A DNA stretch of 45,834 nt, taken from contig JAQGKM010000185.1 in NCBI GenBank assembly GCA_028290125.1, forward strand, positions 1-45,834, given 5' to 3'. Each line of letters starts with the position of its first letter. Position 1 is the stretch's first letter. The notes beneath the pieces are model-generated. The model ran no database searches. It saw only the letters and a list, made by a program, of their open reading frames with translations, and was not told the origin of the DNA. The DNA is from Hyphomicrobiales bacterium (lineage in GTDB: Bacteria; Pseudomonadota; Alphaproteobacteria; Rhizobiales; Beijerinckiaceae). The translations under genes were made by a program, and so were the position numbers. Positions 16,073 through 24,745 of the stretch are shown here, in pieces.

Positions 16073-18856
16073 TTAGCCGCTTTTGCGCGTGGCCTTGCGT
16101 GGCGCAGACTTTTTGGCGGCCGGCTTTTTCGCCGGCGCTTTTTTGGTGACGGCTTTCTTGGCGACAGCCTTTTTGGCGACGGCGTTCTTGGGGGCGGCTT
16201 TCTTGAGGGGCGGCTTGCCGGCTGTCGCCTTCGCCTTGCCCGCAGGCGCACTGACCGCGGGCAGAACCTGCTTCACCTTGAAGAAGTCCGCCCACGGATC
16301 GGCGCTTTCGAATTCGAGCCGCCGCGCAAGGTTGAGCAACGTGTAATGGTCGCCGCTGCGCAGATCGTCGAGCTCCTCGAAGGTCACGGGAGTCGACACC
16401 CCGCACGATGGACGCGACCGTGTGGAGTAGGCGGCGACCGCCGTCGCGCCGCGCCCGTTGCGCAAGTAATCCACATAGATGCGTCCGCGCCGCGCGGCCT
16501 TCGACATCGTCGACAGATAGGCGGCGGGATTGTCGGCGGCCATTTCCTCGGCGAGCTGCTTGCAGAACGCCTTGGCGGTGTCCCAGTCGGCTGACGGCGT
16601 CAGCGGCACGACCACGTGAAGACCCTTGCCGCCCGTGGTCTTGCAGAAAGACTTCAGTCCCTTGGCCTTCAGCCTGTCGCGCGTTTCACGCGCCGCAGCC
16701 ACGAGGCTCGACCACGGCACGTCCTCGCCGGGATCGAGGTCCATGGTGAGCCGGTCCGGACGCTCGATGTCGTCCACCGTCGAACCCCACGGGTGGATCT
16801 CGAGCACGCTCGCCTGCACGAGGCCGATCAGGCCTGGCAGCGTCTCGACCGAGACCAGCGTCTCGGCATCCTGCGGATCGCGCACCTGCACGATGTCCTT
16901 CGCCATGCCGTCCCAGGCGTGCTTCTGGAAGAAACAATGCGCGATGCCCGTCGGACAGCGCACCAGCGCCAGCGCGCGACCCGCGAGATGCTTCTGCATG
17001 CGCGGCCACACCAGCGTGTAATAATCCGCAAGCGCCTCCTTGGTGACGCCGGCTTCCGGCCACAGCACGCGATCTGGATGCGTGAGACGGACGTCATCGG
17101 GCCGCTTGACTGTCTTCATCGCCGCGCCTTTCGGTTCGCCGGGCGTGTCCTCGCGCACGATCTCGCCCGGTTCCTTGTCTTCGCGCAGGCCCTTGAACGA
17201 TGCCTGCCGCAGCACGCCGCCGCCGGTCCAGCCGCGGAACTCGACTTCGGCGACGCGCGTCGGCGCCACCCAGATCACGTTCTTGCGGACCTCCGCCGGA
17301 AGCTTGTCGCCCAGCGCGCTCTTCGGCGTCTTGTCAGCGGAGAGCTCGCGATAGAGCTCCCTGGCGAGATCGCTCGAAAAGCCCGTGCCGACGCGGCCCG
17401 CATAAACCAGCTTCTTGTTGTCGTAGTAGCCCAGCACCAGCGCGCCGATGCTCTTGGTCGCGGCGCTCGACGGCGTCATGCCGATGACGACGAACTCCTG
17501 CCGGTTCGAGCATTTGATCTTCAGCCAGTCGCCCACGCGTCCGCTGCGATAGGGTGCGTCGGCTCGCTTGGAGATGATGCCCTCGGCGCTGAGGCGGCAG
17601 ATGTGTTTCAGCATCAGGTCGCCATTGGAGTCGAAATGCGCGCTGTAGCGCAGCACGCCGCCCTCCGGCGCGCCGGCGAGCAGCTGTTCGAGCAACGCCT
17701 TGCGGTCCACCAGTTTCAGCTTCGTGAGATCGCGTCCGTTGAGATGCAGCAGATCGAAGGCGTAGAACACCAGCCGGTCGCGCGAGCCTTCCTTCAGCGC
17801 CTTTTGAAGACCTGAGAAGTCGGCCACGCCGTTCTCGTCCTCGACGACGATCTCGCCATCGAGCAGCGCGCTGTCGACGGGCAGATCCGCGAGAGCGGCC
17901 GCGACGGGTTCGAATTTGGCGGTCCAGTCGAGGCCCTTGCGCGTGCGAAGGACGCTGCGTCCCTTGCTGACGGCGCCCTGCATGCGGTAGCCGTCGAACT
18001 TGATCTCGTGCAGCCAGCTCTTGCCCTCCGGCGCGGCTGCTTGCAGCGTCGCGAGTTCGGGCTCGATGAACTCGGGCAGGGCGGCTTTCCGCGCCTCTTT
18101 CGGGATGACGAACTCGGGTTGTTTCGCCACCTTCGCGCGGGCGCCGGTCTTGGCTTTCGCCGCGACCGACGGCTTTGTTTCGAGTGGCGCCGACGCACGC
18201 ACGCGCGGGGAGGTCGCCTTGCGCGGTGGCGGCGTGGTGGCTTCCTTGTCGGAGTGCCAGACCTCGCTCTTGGTGTCGCCGCCGATCTCTTCGATCGTGC
18301 GGCCCGTTTCCACCGAGCGGTTCATCTCGTCGAGAATGTCGGGGTCGCCTTCGTGGCGCGCGGCCTCGTCGTCGCTCTTGATGAGCAGCCAGTTCTCGTG
18401 CTTTTCCTTCGGGTTCTTGCGCATGCGCACAAGGTGCCAGCGGCCCTGCAGCTTCTCGCCCTTCAGCTCGAAATCGAGGTGGCCCTTGGCCATGCCCTTG
18501 TGCGGGTCGAACTCGGGGATCCATTCGCCGCGATCCCACAGCATGACGGCGCCGCCGCCATATTCGCCTTTCGGGATCGTGCCCTCGAAGCCGCCGTATT
18601 CGATCGGGTGATCTTCGACATGCACGGCGAGCCGCTTGTCGCCGGGCACGAGGCTTGGCCCCTTGGCGACCGCCCAGCTCATCAGCACGCCATCGAGCTC
18701 CAGCCGGAAATCATAATGGAGCCGCGACGCCGCATGTTTCTGGATGACGAAGGTCAGCGTCTTGCTGGACTTGCCGGCTTTCACCGCGCCGCCGCGCGGC
18801 TCCGCCGTCACGCCGAAATTGCGCTTCTTGTGATAGGTCTGAAGCGAGCCGGGCAA
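16073..18856 (-). CDS. ligD: ATP-dependent DNA ligase D (PE-LIG-POL), NHEJ
   Basis: This 927-aa end-joining enzyme has three modules: a 3'-phosphoesterase (about 10-165; HYDFRLELDG, HPIEYGGFEGTIPKGEYG), an ATP-dependent ligase (about 262-560; adenylation Lys K286 in HEIKFDGYRM), and an archaeo-eukaryotic primase-type polymerase (about 590-890; LTHPDRVLWPEAGVTK, TMDLDPGEDVPW with catalytic acids). The end is a Lys/Ala-rich tail (KKAVAKKAVTKKAPAKK) that probably binds DNA. It starts at TTG 18856, with GGAGG five bases upstream, 16 bases after the ku stop. With Ku it repairs double-strand breaks without homology, chiefly in non-growing cells. Confidence 0.96.
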   Translation of the reverse strand: MPGSLQTYHKKRNFGVTAEPRGGAVKAGKSSKTLTFVIQKHAASRLHYDFRLELDGVLMSWAVAKGPSLVPGDKRLAVHVEDHPIEYGGFEGTIPKGEYGGGAVMLWDRGEWIPEFDPHKGMAKGHLDFELKGEKLQGRWHLVRMRKNPKEKHENWLLIKSDDEAARHEGDPDILDEMNRSVETGRTIEEIGGDTKSEVWHSDKEATTPPPRKATSPRVRASAPLETKPSVAAKAKTGARAKVAKQPEFVIPKEARKAALPEFIEPELATLQAAAPEGKSWLHEIKFDGYRMQGAVSKGRSVLRTRKGLDWTAKFEPVAAALADLPVDSALLDGEIVVEDENGVADFSGLQKALKEGSRDRLVFYAFDLLHLNGRDLTKLKLVDRKALLEQLLAGAPEGGVLRYSAHFDSNGDLMLKHICRLSAEGIISKRADAPYRSGRVGDWLKIKCSNRQEFVVIGMTPSSAATKSIGALVLGYYDNKKLVYAGRVGTGFSSDLARELYRELSADKTPKSALGDKLPAEVRKNVIWVAPTRVAEVEFRGWTGGGVLRQASFKGLREDKEPGEIVREDTPGEPKGAAMKTVKRPDDVRLTHPDRVLWPEAGVTKEALADYYTLVWPRMQKHLAGRALALVRCPTGIAHCFFQKHAWDGMAKDIVQVRDPQDAETLVSVETLPGLIGLVQASVLEIHPWGSTVDDIERPDRLTMDLDPGEDVPWSSLVAAARETRDRLKAKGLKSFCKTTGGKGLHVVVPLTPSADWDTAKAFCKQLAEEMAADNPAAYLSTMSKAARRGRIYVDYLRNGRGATAVAAYSTRSRPSCGVSTPVTFEELDDLRSGDHYTLLNLARRLEFESADPWADFFKVKQVLPAVSAPAGKAKATAGKPPLKKAAPKNAVAKKAVAKKAVTKKAPAKKPAAKKSAPRKATRKSG

Positions 18857-18872
18857 GGAAGCCTCCAGTCAG

Positions 18873-19799
18873 TCAGCTGGCCTTGCGCTTGCGCGGCGCA
18901 GTCTTGGCCGCGCTCTTGCCGCCGCGATGGGCGGGCGGCTTGGGTGCGGGCGCAGGCGTCGCGCGCTTCGTGGCGCGCCGTGCGGTCGGGCGCGCCTTGT
19001 CGGACTTGGCGTCGCGCTCGCCTGTCTCGGCTTCGACCGACCGGCGCAGCGCATCCATCAGATTGATGACATTGCCGGGCTTCGCGGGACGCGGCGCCTC
19101 GAACGGCTGGCCGGCGCGCTTGGCGCGGATCAGCTCGACCATCGCGTCCTGATAACGATCCTTGAAGGTCGCGGGATCGAACTTGCCCTTCTTGGTGTCG
19201 ATGATGTGGTTGGCGAGATCGAGCATCTCCTTGGCGACATGCGTGTCTTCGATCTCTTCGAAATAGGCGTCCTCGTTGCGCACTTCGTAGTCGTAGCGCA
19301 GCGTCGTCGCCATCAGGCCCTTGCCGCGCGGCTCGATCATCAGGATGCGCTCGCGGCGAAACAGCACGACGCGGGCGAGGCCCACGACGTTGCGCTTCTT
19401 CATCGCCTCCCGGATCACCGCGAAGGCTTCCTCGCCGACCTTGTCGTCGGGCGCGATGTAATAATGCGAGTCGAAGAACACCTCATCGACCTCGCTGCGG
19501 GGCGCGAACTGTTCGATGTCGATCGTGTGCGTGCTCTCGAGCGCGACTTCCTCGAGCTCCTCGTCGGTCACCGGCACGTATTCGCCCTTGGCGATCTCGT
19601 AGCCGCGCATGCGGTCGGCGGTTTCGACCAGCTCGCCGGTGACGCTGTCGACATATTGTTGCTTCAGGCGGTTGTGGGTCTCGCCGTTGATCAGATGCAG
19701 CGACACACGTTCGCTGGAGCTGGCCGCCGGGTACAGAGCCACGGGGCACGAAACGAGCGAGAGCTTGAGGTATCCCTTCCAATTCGCCCGAGGCGCCAT
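18873..19799 (-). CDS. ku: Ku homodimeric DNA end-binding protein
   Basis: This 308-aa bacterial Ku has a core (WKGYLKLSLVSCPVALYPA at the start, then NRLKQQYVD, GYEIAKGEYVPVTDEELE and IDIEQFAP) that is typical of the ring domain that threads on DNA ends and recruits LigD. The C-terminus is a basic Lys/Arg/Pro tail (about 255-308), as in extended rhizobial Ku proteins. The start at 19799 has AGGAG at proper spacing; upstream in-frame sequence runs through an intergenic repeat and is not coding. ligD follows 16 bases later. A near-consensus EcfG promoter (GGAAC-N16-CATT) lies upstream. Confidence 0.96.
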   Translation of the reverse strand: MAPRANWKGYLKLSLVSCPVALYPAASSSERVSLHLINGETHNRLKQQYVDSVTGELVETADRMRGYEIAKGEYVPVTDEELEEVALESTHTIDIEQFAPRSEVDEVFFDSHYYIAPDDKVGEEAFAVIREAMKKRNVVGLARVVLFRRERILMIEPRGKGLMATTLRYDYEVRNEDAYFEEIEDTHVAKEMLDLANHIIDTKKGKFDPATFKDRYQDAMVELIRAKRAGQPFEAPRPAKPGNVINLMDALRRSVEAETGERDAKSDKARPTARRATKRATPAPAPKPPAHRGGKSAAKTAPRKRKAS

Positions 19800-19862
19800 G
19801 TCGAATACTCCTGAACGCGAGAACACACACCAAAACGCCCGCAACGCTGCGGACGCTAATGC

Positions 19863-19887
19863 AATGCTGGAGTCTGTGAGCAGTTCC
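19863..19887 (-). promoter_or_regulatory. Near-consensus EcfG promoter for ku-ligD
   Basis: Minus-strand GGAAC (19887-19883), 16-base spacer, CATT (19866-19863); one base off CGTT. It is 64 bases upstream of the ku start. Confidence 0.35.
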
Positions 19888-19898
19888 GGGGCGAGTCG

Positions 19899-20042
19899 TC
19901 CTTCTCCCGCACTGGCGGGAGAAGGTGTCGCGTGAAACGCGACGGATGAGGGCGTTTCAAACGGTGAGAGCTTCACTGATGCGGGCGCCCTCAGCCGTCG
20001 TGCTTCGCATGCCACCCTCTCCCGCGAGCCGCGGGAGAGGGG
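19899..20042. repeat. Intergenic repeat-like element of three hairpins
   Basis: The gap between ku and the PRC-barrel gene holds three perfect hairpins. They are 19900-19925 (CCTTCTCCCGC, loop ACTG), 19927-19943 (GTCGCG, loop TGAAA) and 20015-20041 (CCCTCTCCCGCG, loop AGC). The outer two share a CTCCCGC core in like orientation. This is the look of dispersed palindromic REP/BIME elements seen between genes in many rhizobia. Copy number outside the window is unknown. Confidence 0.65.
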
Positions 20043-20061
20043 ACGCGCACGATGGAGTCTT

Positions 20062-20439
20062 CTAGAACGTCCAGTAGGGCTGCGCGCCGTAAAAATCATA
20101 GACGCGCTTGCCGCCGCCTTCCTGAGACCAGTCATAGTCGGTGCCGGCCTTGTAGCTCGGCGCGCCCTGGAGCAGGTCGTCGGAGATGTCGAGTTCGTAG
20201 GCGTCGAGGGCGACGTTATAGGTCAGCTTGTTCCACGGCACGGGGTAGTAGTCCTCGCCCATGCCAAGGAAGCCGCCGAAACTCATCACCGCAAAGGCGA
20301 CCTTGCCTGAGCGCTTGTCGATCATGATGCGCTCGATCTCGCCGATCTTGTCGCCGTTCGGGCGACGGACCGATGTGCCTTCCACCTTGTCGGAGCCGAT
20401 CAGCGTATGGGTTTCGCGCTGGGAGGTCGTCGTCTGCAT
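20062..20439 (-). CDS. PRC-barrel domain protein
   Basis: This 125-aa soluble protein has a PRC-barrel core of about 75 residues (TLIGSDKVEGTSVRRPNGDKIGEIERIMIDKRSGK is the usual opening; then a G-rich turn and YYPVPWNKL). PRC-barrels occur in RimM and photosynthetic reaction-centre H subunits; short stand-alone versions are frequent stress proteins in alphaproteobacteria. AAGGAGGA lies six bases before the ATG at 20439, and an exact EcfG promoter lies upstream. Precise function unknown. Confidence 0.9.
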   Translation of the reverse strand: MQTTTSQRETHTLIGSDKVEGTSVRRPNGDKIGEIERIMIDKRSGKVAFAVMSFGGFLGMGEDYYPVPWNKLTYNVALDAYELDISDDLLQGAPSYKAGTDYDWSQEGGGKRVYDFYGAQPYWTF

Positions 20440-20470
20440 CTCATCCTCCTTGATGACGTAGAGGCCGTGA

Positions 20471-20496
20471 AACGTGCCGTCCCAGCGCGCGGTTCC
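20471..20496 (-). promoter_or_regulatory. EcfG-type promoter for the PRC-barrel gene
   Basis: Minus-strand GGAAC (20496-20492), 17-base spacer, CGTT (20474-20471), 32 bases before the start codon. It is back to back with the EcfG promoter at 20522. Confidence 0.9.
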
Positions 20497-20521
20497 GTGA
20501 TCGGGCCGGCGTCGCGCCCCC

Positions 20522-20547
20522 GGAACCATTATCAAAAAAACGGCGTT
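20522..20547 (+). promoter_or_regulatory. EcfG-type promoter for a short noncoding transcript
   Basis: GGAAC (20522-20526), 17-base spacer, CGTT (20544-20547). No open frame of useful length with a ribosome site follows before the strong terminator ending at 20639. Confidence 0.8.
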
Positions 20548-20553
20548 CCGATT

Positions 20554-20639
20554 CTGCAAAGGCGGATGTTCGACCCCCTCCCGAACCTGCTCGAGCATGT
20601 CAAACCCGCAACGGCTGCCCCTGCCGTTGCGGGTTTTTT
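20554..20639 (+). ncRNA. Candidate GsrN-like stress small RNA
   Basis: An exact EcfG promoter would start a transcript near 20554, and a 14-bp perfect hairpin with a U-run ends it at about 20639, giving roughly 85 nt. The 5' part folds into a small hairpin, GTTCG (20568-20572) and CGAAC (20582-20586), that displays a nine-base C-rich loop ACCCCCTCC. A sigma-T/EcfG-driven RNA with an exposed C-rich loop is the description of GsrN in Caulobacter, which pairs with katG and other mRNAs. Location next to phyR-nepR-ecfG fits. The homology is inferred from promoter, size and loop only. Confidence 0.6.
20602..20639 (+). terminator. Strong intrinsic terminator of the candidate small RNA
   Basis: AAACCCGCAACGGC (20602-20615), loop of seven (TGCCCCT), GCCGTTGCGGGTTT (20623-20636), and T to 20639: a perfect 14-bp stem. 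Confidence 0.92.
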
Positions 20640-20678
20640 CGTTTGCGCAAAAGCGTGACATTGCGCGTGACCACATTT

Positions 20679-20704
20679 GGAACATTCTTCTTTCACAATG
20701 CGTT
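20679..20704 (+). promoter_or_regulatory. EcfG-type promoter for the DUF3309 protein
   Basis: GGAAC (20679-20683), 17-base spacer, CGTT (20701-20704), 78 bases before the ATG at 20783. Confidence 0.88.
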
Positions 20705-20782
20705 GACCGACGAAGCGAACGGCAAAGCTGGCTGTCGCTCGCATATCGCCCGCGGAGGGCGAGAGGCCAAAGGAGAACGCGC

Positions 20783-20941
20783 ATGTCACTCGGCACAATT
20801 CTGCTCATCATCCTCATTCTTCTGCTCGTCGGCGCGATTCCGTCCTGGGGTCACAGCCGCAGCTGGGGTTATGGACCGTCGGGCATTCTCGGCGTGGTGC
20901 TGGTCATCGTCATCGTGCTTGTGTTGACTGGCCGCCTGTAA
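20783..20941 (+). CDS. DUF3309 small membrane protein
   Basis: This 52-aa protein has an N-terminal hydrophobic helix (MSLGTILLIILILLLVGA), a polar centre with the DUF3309 hallmark (PSWGHSRSWGYGPSG), and a second helix (ILGVVLVIVIVLVLTG). Such proteins are common in alphaproteobacteria and often stress-induced; the function is unknown. AAGGAG lies seven bases before the ATG. It is transcribed from its own EcfG promoter and ends in a bidirectional terminator shared with phyR. Confidence 0.9.
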   Translation: MSLGTILLIILILLLVGAIPSWGHSRSWGYGPSGILGVVLVIVIVLVLTGRL

Positions 20942-20964
20942 AGCGAAACGCCGGTCTGGAACGA

Positions 20965-20992
20965 GAAAAGCCCCGGAAAACCGGGGCTTTTC
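20965..20992. terminator. Bidirectional terminator between DUF3309 and phyR
   Basis: GAAAAGCCCCGG (20965-20976), loop AAAA, CCGGGGCTTTTC (20981-20992), with T-rich ends on both strands. Confidence 0.92.
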
Positions 20993-21016
20993 TTTATTCA
21001 AACGATGGCGGAAGCG

Positions 21017-21838
21017 TCAGGAGACGGCTTCGCTCCGGCCCGGCGCGGCGCGGCGCGAGCGGCGGTCGAAGAACAGCGCCTGGCTGATCACGGCCTTCAG
21101 CGAGTCGACGCCGAACGGCTTGGTGATGAGGAAGGCGGGCTCCGGCGGCTGGCCGGTGAGGAAACGCTCCGGATAAGCGGTGATGAAGATCACCGGCACT
21201 TCCATCGCACCGAGAATCTGGTTCACGGCCTCGAGGCCCGACGAGCCGTCGGCGAGCTGGATGTCAGCCAGGATCAGACCCGGCGTTTTTCCTTCGATCG
21301 TCTTCACGGCCTCCTTGTGGGTGCGGGCGATGCCGACCACATGATGACCGAGTTCCTCGACCAGCGTCTGCAGGTCGAGCGCGATGAAGGGTTCGTCTTC
21401 GATGATCAGCACGTCCGTGCGGATCTGGTCGGCGATCTCCTTGCCGGCGGCGTCGATGAGCGACGCGGCCTCGCCGGGCGAGCAATCGAGCGCGCGGGCG
21501 ACTTCCGACGTTTCGAAGCCCTCGAGCGAGGACAGCAGGAAGGCGATGCGGGGACGCAGCGAGATGGCGTCGAGGTTGCGACGGGCGCCTTCCTCGTCCG
21601 GAAGACCGGAATCATGCTCGGTCTGCGCATTGACCGGCATCGAGCCCCAGACTTTCAGGAAGACGCGATAAAGAGCCGTGCGAACGTCTGCATTGGGTTG
21701 GAACGCGGAGGGGTCCGTGACGATTGCTTCAAGAGTAGCAAGAACATACGCGTCCCCTCCGGCCTGGCTCCCAGACAACGCGCGGGCGAACCGACGCAAG
21801 TAAGGGATGTGCGAGGAGATCGCTTGTGAAACCGACAT
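21017..21838 (-). CDS. phyR: PhyR general stress response regulator
   Basis: This 273-aa protein is the anti-anti-sigma switch of the alphaproteobacterial general stress response. The N-terminal half (about 1-135) mimics an ECF sigma factor (sigma2-like PYLRRFARALSGSQ, sigma4-like LEGFETSEVARALDCSPGEA). The C-terminal half is a receiver (about 141-255) with E147/D148, acceptor D192, T220 and K240, and the FATGUY-type segment FITAYPERF. When phosphorylated it binds NepR and frees EcfG. It is divergent from nepR-ecfG across a 185-base region carrying back-to-back promoter elements. No HWE-type PhyK kinase is in the window. Confidence 0.97.
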   Translation of the reverse strand: MSVSQAISSHIPYLRRFARALSGSQAGGDAYVLATLEAIVTDPSAFQPNADVRTALYRVFLKVWGSMPVNAQTEHDSGLPDEEGARRNLDAISLRPRIAFLLSSLEGFETSEVARALDCSPGEAASLIDAAGKEIADQIRTDVLIIEDEPFIALDLQTLVEELGHHVVGIARTHKEAVKTIEGKTPGLILADIQLADGSSGLEAVNQILGAMEVPVIFITAYPERFLTGQPPEPAFLITKPFGVDSLKAVISQALFFDRRSRRAAPGRSEAVS

Positions 21839-21881
21839 GCTTGGCGCCCCTAAATGATAAACCGCAGAGCTTCGGTCTATT

Positions 21882-21906
21882 AACCCCGAAACCGCGCATT
21901 GGTTCC
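21882..21906 (-). promoter_or_regulatory. Near-consensus EcfG promoter for phyR
   Basis: Minus-strand GGAAC (21906-21902), 16-base spacer, GGTT (21885-21882); one base off CGTT. The start codon at 21838 is 43 bases downstream. Confidence 0.6.
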
Positions 21907-21925
21907 AGTCGTCTCTGGAACCAAT
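21898..21925. repeat. Perfect 11-bp palindrome holding both -35 boxes
   Basis: ATTGGTTCCAG (21898-21908) and CTGGAACCAAT (21915-21925) are perfect inverted repeats around TCGTCT. Each arm contains one GGAAC box, one for phyR and one for nepR-ecfG. Confidence 0.85.
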
Positions 21926-21942
21926 GTCAACATAAGAGCGTT
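21917..21942 (+). promoter_or_regulatory. EcfG-type autoregulatory promoter of nepR-ecfG
   Basis: GGAAC (21917-21921), 17-base spacer, CGTT (21939-21942), 81 bases before the nepR start. Autoregulation by EcfG is standard for this locus. Confidence 0.92.
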
Positions 21943-22023
21943 GAAGCCTAGATCGCCGAAGAGTTAGATGGGGCTCGGCGATCGATACAGGCCGGACCTA
22001 GTCCGGCGCTGGAGGGGTATTGA

Positions 22024-22383
22024 ATGGACGATAAAACCGGAACGAGGAAGAAGCCGAGCGCGATATCCGCCCGGCCGGCTGTTCGGCCGGTGGGTGGACG
22101 CGGCGTGACTGCTTCCGTAGCGGCGCCGCAAGCGCATGGCCACTCTGTTGGCGAGATGCAGCCGCGAGCTGAAAACATGCAGGTCATCGAAGGCGGCGGA
22201 GCCCAGCAGGGGCCGAACGTGAAAAGCTACATCGAGCGGCAGTTGAAGTCCGTCTACGACGACGTTCTCAACCAGGCCATTCCCGATCGTTTTCTCGATC
22301 TTCTCAACGCGCTCGACGGCCCTGCGGCCGGCAGTGCGAAAAACGCCGCTGCGGCTGGCGCCAAGAAAGAGGAAACCGAGTGA
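22024..22383 (+). CDS. nepR: NepR anti-sigma factor
   Basis: This 119-aa protein has a long disordered N-terminus (about 1-60) and the conserved two-helix NepR core (about 64-100: SYIERQLKSVYDDVLNQA, then IPDRFLDLLNALD). It sequesters EcfG in unstressed cells and is captured by phosphorylated PhyR. The last four bases overlap the GTG start of ecfG (GTGA), so the two are translationally coupled. The N-terminal extension is longer than in many homologues, which are about 60-80 aa. Confidence 0.95.
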   Translation: MDDKTGTRKKPSAISARPAVRPVGGRGVTASVAAPQAHGHSVGEMQPRAENMQVIEGGGAQQGPNVKSYIERQLKSVYDDVLNQAIPDRFLDLLNALDGPAAGSAKNAAAAGAKKEETE

Positions 22384-22979
22384 CACAAGCAACCGGAATC
22401 CTGCAGGCAAGCCCCCAGTTGAAGTCGGATTTGCTCGGCGCAATTCCGAACCTGCGCGCGTTCGCGGTTTCGCTTTGCGGCAATCCTGACCGCGCCGATG
22501 ACCTTGTTCAGGAAACGCTGGTGAAGGCGTGGAGCAACCTCGGCTCGTTCGTCGAGGGCACCAACATGCCCGCATGGCTCTTCACCATCCTGCGCAACAT
22601 CTACTATTCCGAATATCGCAAGCGTCGGCGCGAAGTCGCCGACAGCGAAGGCGCGATCGCCGCTCGTCTCGCGACGGCGCCGGCGCAGAACGGCCACATG
22701 GACTTCCTCGATTTCCGCGAGGCCTTGCAGAAGTTGCCGGCCGACCAGCGCGAAGCGCTGGTGCTGATCGGCGCCTCCGGCATGTCCTACGAGGAAGCCG
22801 CGGGCATCTGCAATTGCGCCGTCGGCACGATGAAGAGCCGCGTGAACCGTGCGCGCAATCGTCTGATCGAACTCCTGTCGATCGGCTCCAGTTCGGATTT
22901 TGCATCCGACGCCAATTGGCAGACGGGCCTCGATACGCTCATCATGGGCCATCGCTTCTCGCGAACCGGCAGCGATTGA
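22380..22979 (+). CDS. ecfG: EcfG general stress response sigma factor
   Basis: This 199-aa ECF15-type sigma factor has a sigma2 region (about 20-85: LRAFAVSLCGNPDRADDLVQ, PAWLFTILRNIYYSEYRKRR) and a sigma4 region (about 115-165: LQKLPADQREALVLIG, SYEEAAGICNCAVGTMKSRV). It recognises GGAAC-N16/17-CGTT, of which ten exact copies lie in front of genes in this window. It starts at GTG, overlapping the nepR stop by four bases. It is controlled by NepR binding and PhyR release. Confidence 0.96.
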   Translation: MTQATGILQASPQLKSDLLGAIPNLRAFAVSLCGNPDRADDLVQETLVKAWSNLGSFVEGTNMPAWLFTILRNIYYSEYRKRRREVADSEGAIAARLATAPAQNGHMDFLDFREALQKLPADQREALVLIGASGMSYEEAAGICNCAVGTMKSRVNRARNRLIELLSIGSSSDFASDANWQTGLDTLIMGHRFSRTGSD

Positions 22980-23037
22980 GCGCAACCAGCATCGCCTCCG
23001 CCGGATTGCGCATCAGTAATCCGGTGGAGTAATCAAA

Positions 23038-24444
<1,407 letters not shown>

Positions 24445-24513
24445 GGCGCCCGTCATTGCTGTGCAGCGATATCAATTCGCAGATCGAAATCGCTCGCGCA
24501 ACGCATGCCTTAA

Positions 24514-24674
24514 CCCTCCCCCTTGTCGGGGGGCGACTCGCCGAAGGCGAGCGGGGTGGGGGTCGACGCATATTCGGAGAATCCAGGAAGGGGTTGCAGG
24601 CGTTCGCTAGGCGCCTCACGACCCCCACCCCGCTCGGGCTTTCGCCCGAGTCGCCCTCCCCACAAGGGGGAGGG
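24514..24674. repeat. Long inverted repeat, MITE/REP-like intergenic element
   Basis: Left arm 24514-24565 and right arm 24619-24674 (both beginning CCCTCCCCCTTGT when read inward) are near-perfect inverted copies of about 52-56 bp with one small indel, around a 53-bp centre. The right arm holds its own small hairpin (CTCGGGC-TTTC-GCCCGAG). It fills most of the 300-base gap between fumC and the convergent acyltransferase gene; nothing else is evident there. It may also act as a transcription barrier. Confidence 0.75.
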
Positions 24675-24745
24675 GATTCCACGCGTCCCTTGCGAGCAGA
24701 TCCGGTCGGCGGAAATGTTGAACGTGGACAGCAATGTAAACGCCG

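Noticed and set aside
24514-24674. CRISPR array or insertion sequence.
   Set aside because: A single inverted pair with no spacers, no direct repeats and no transposase; fits a palindromic intergenic element.
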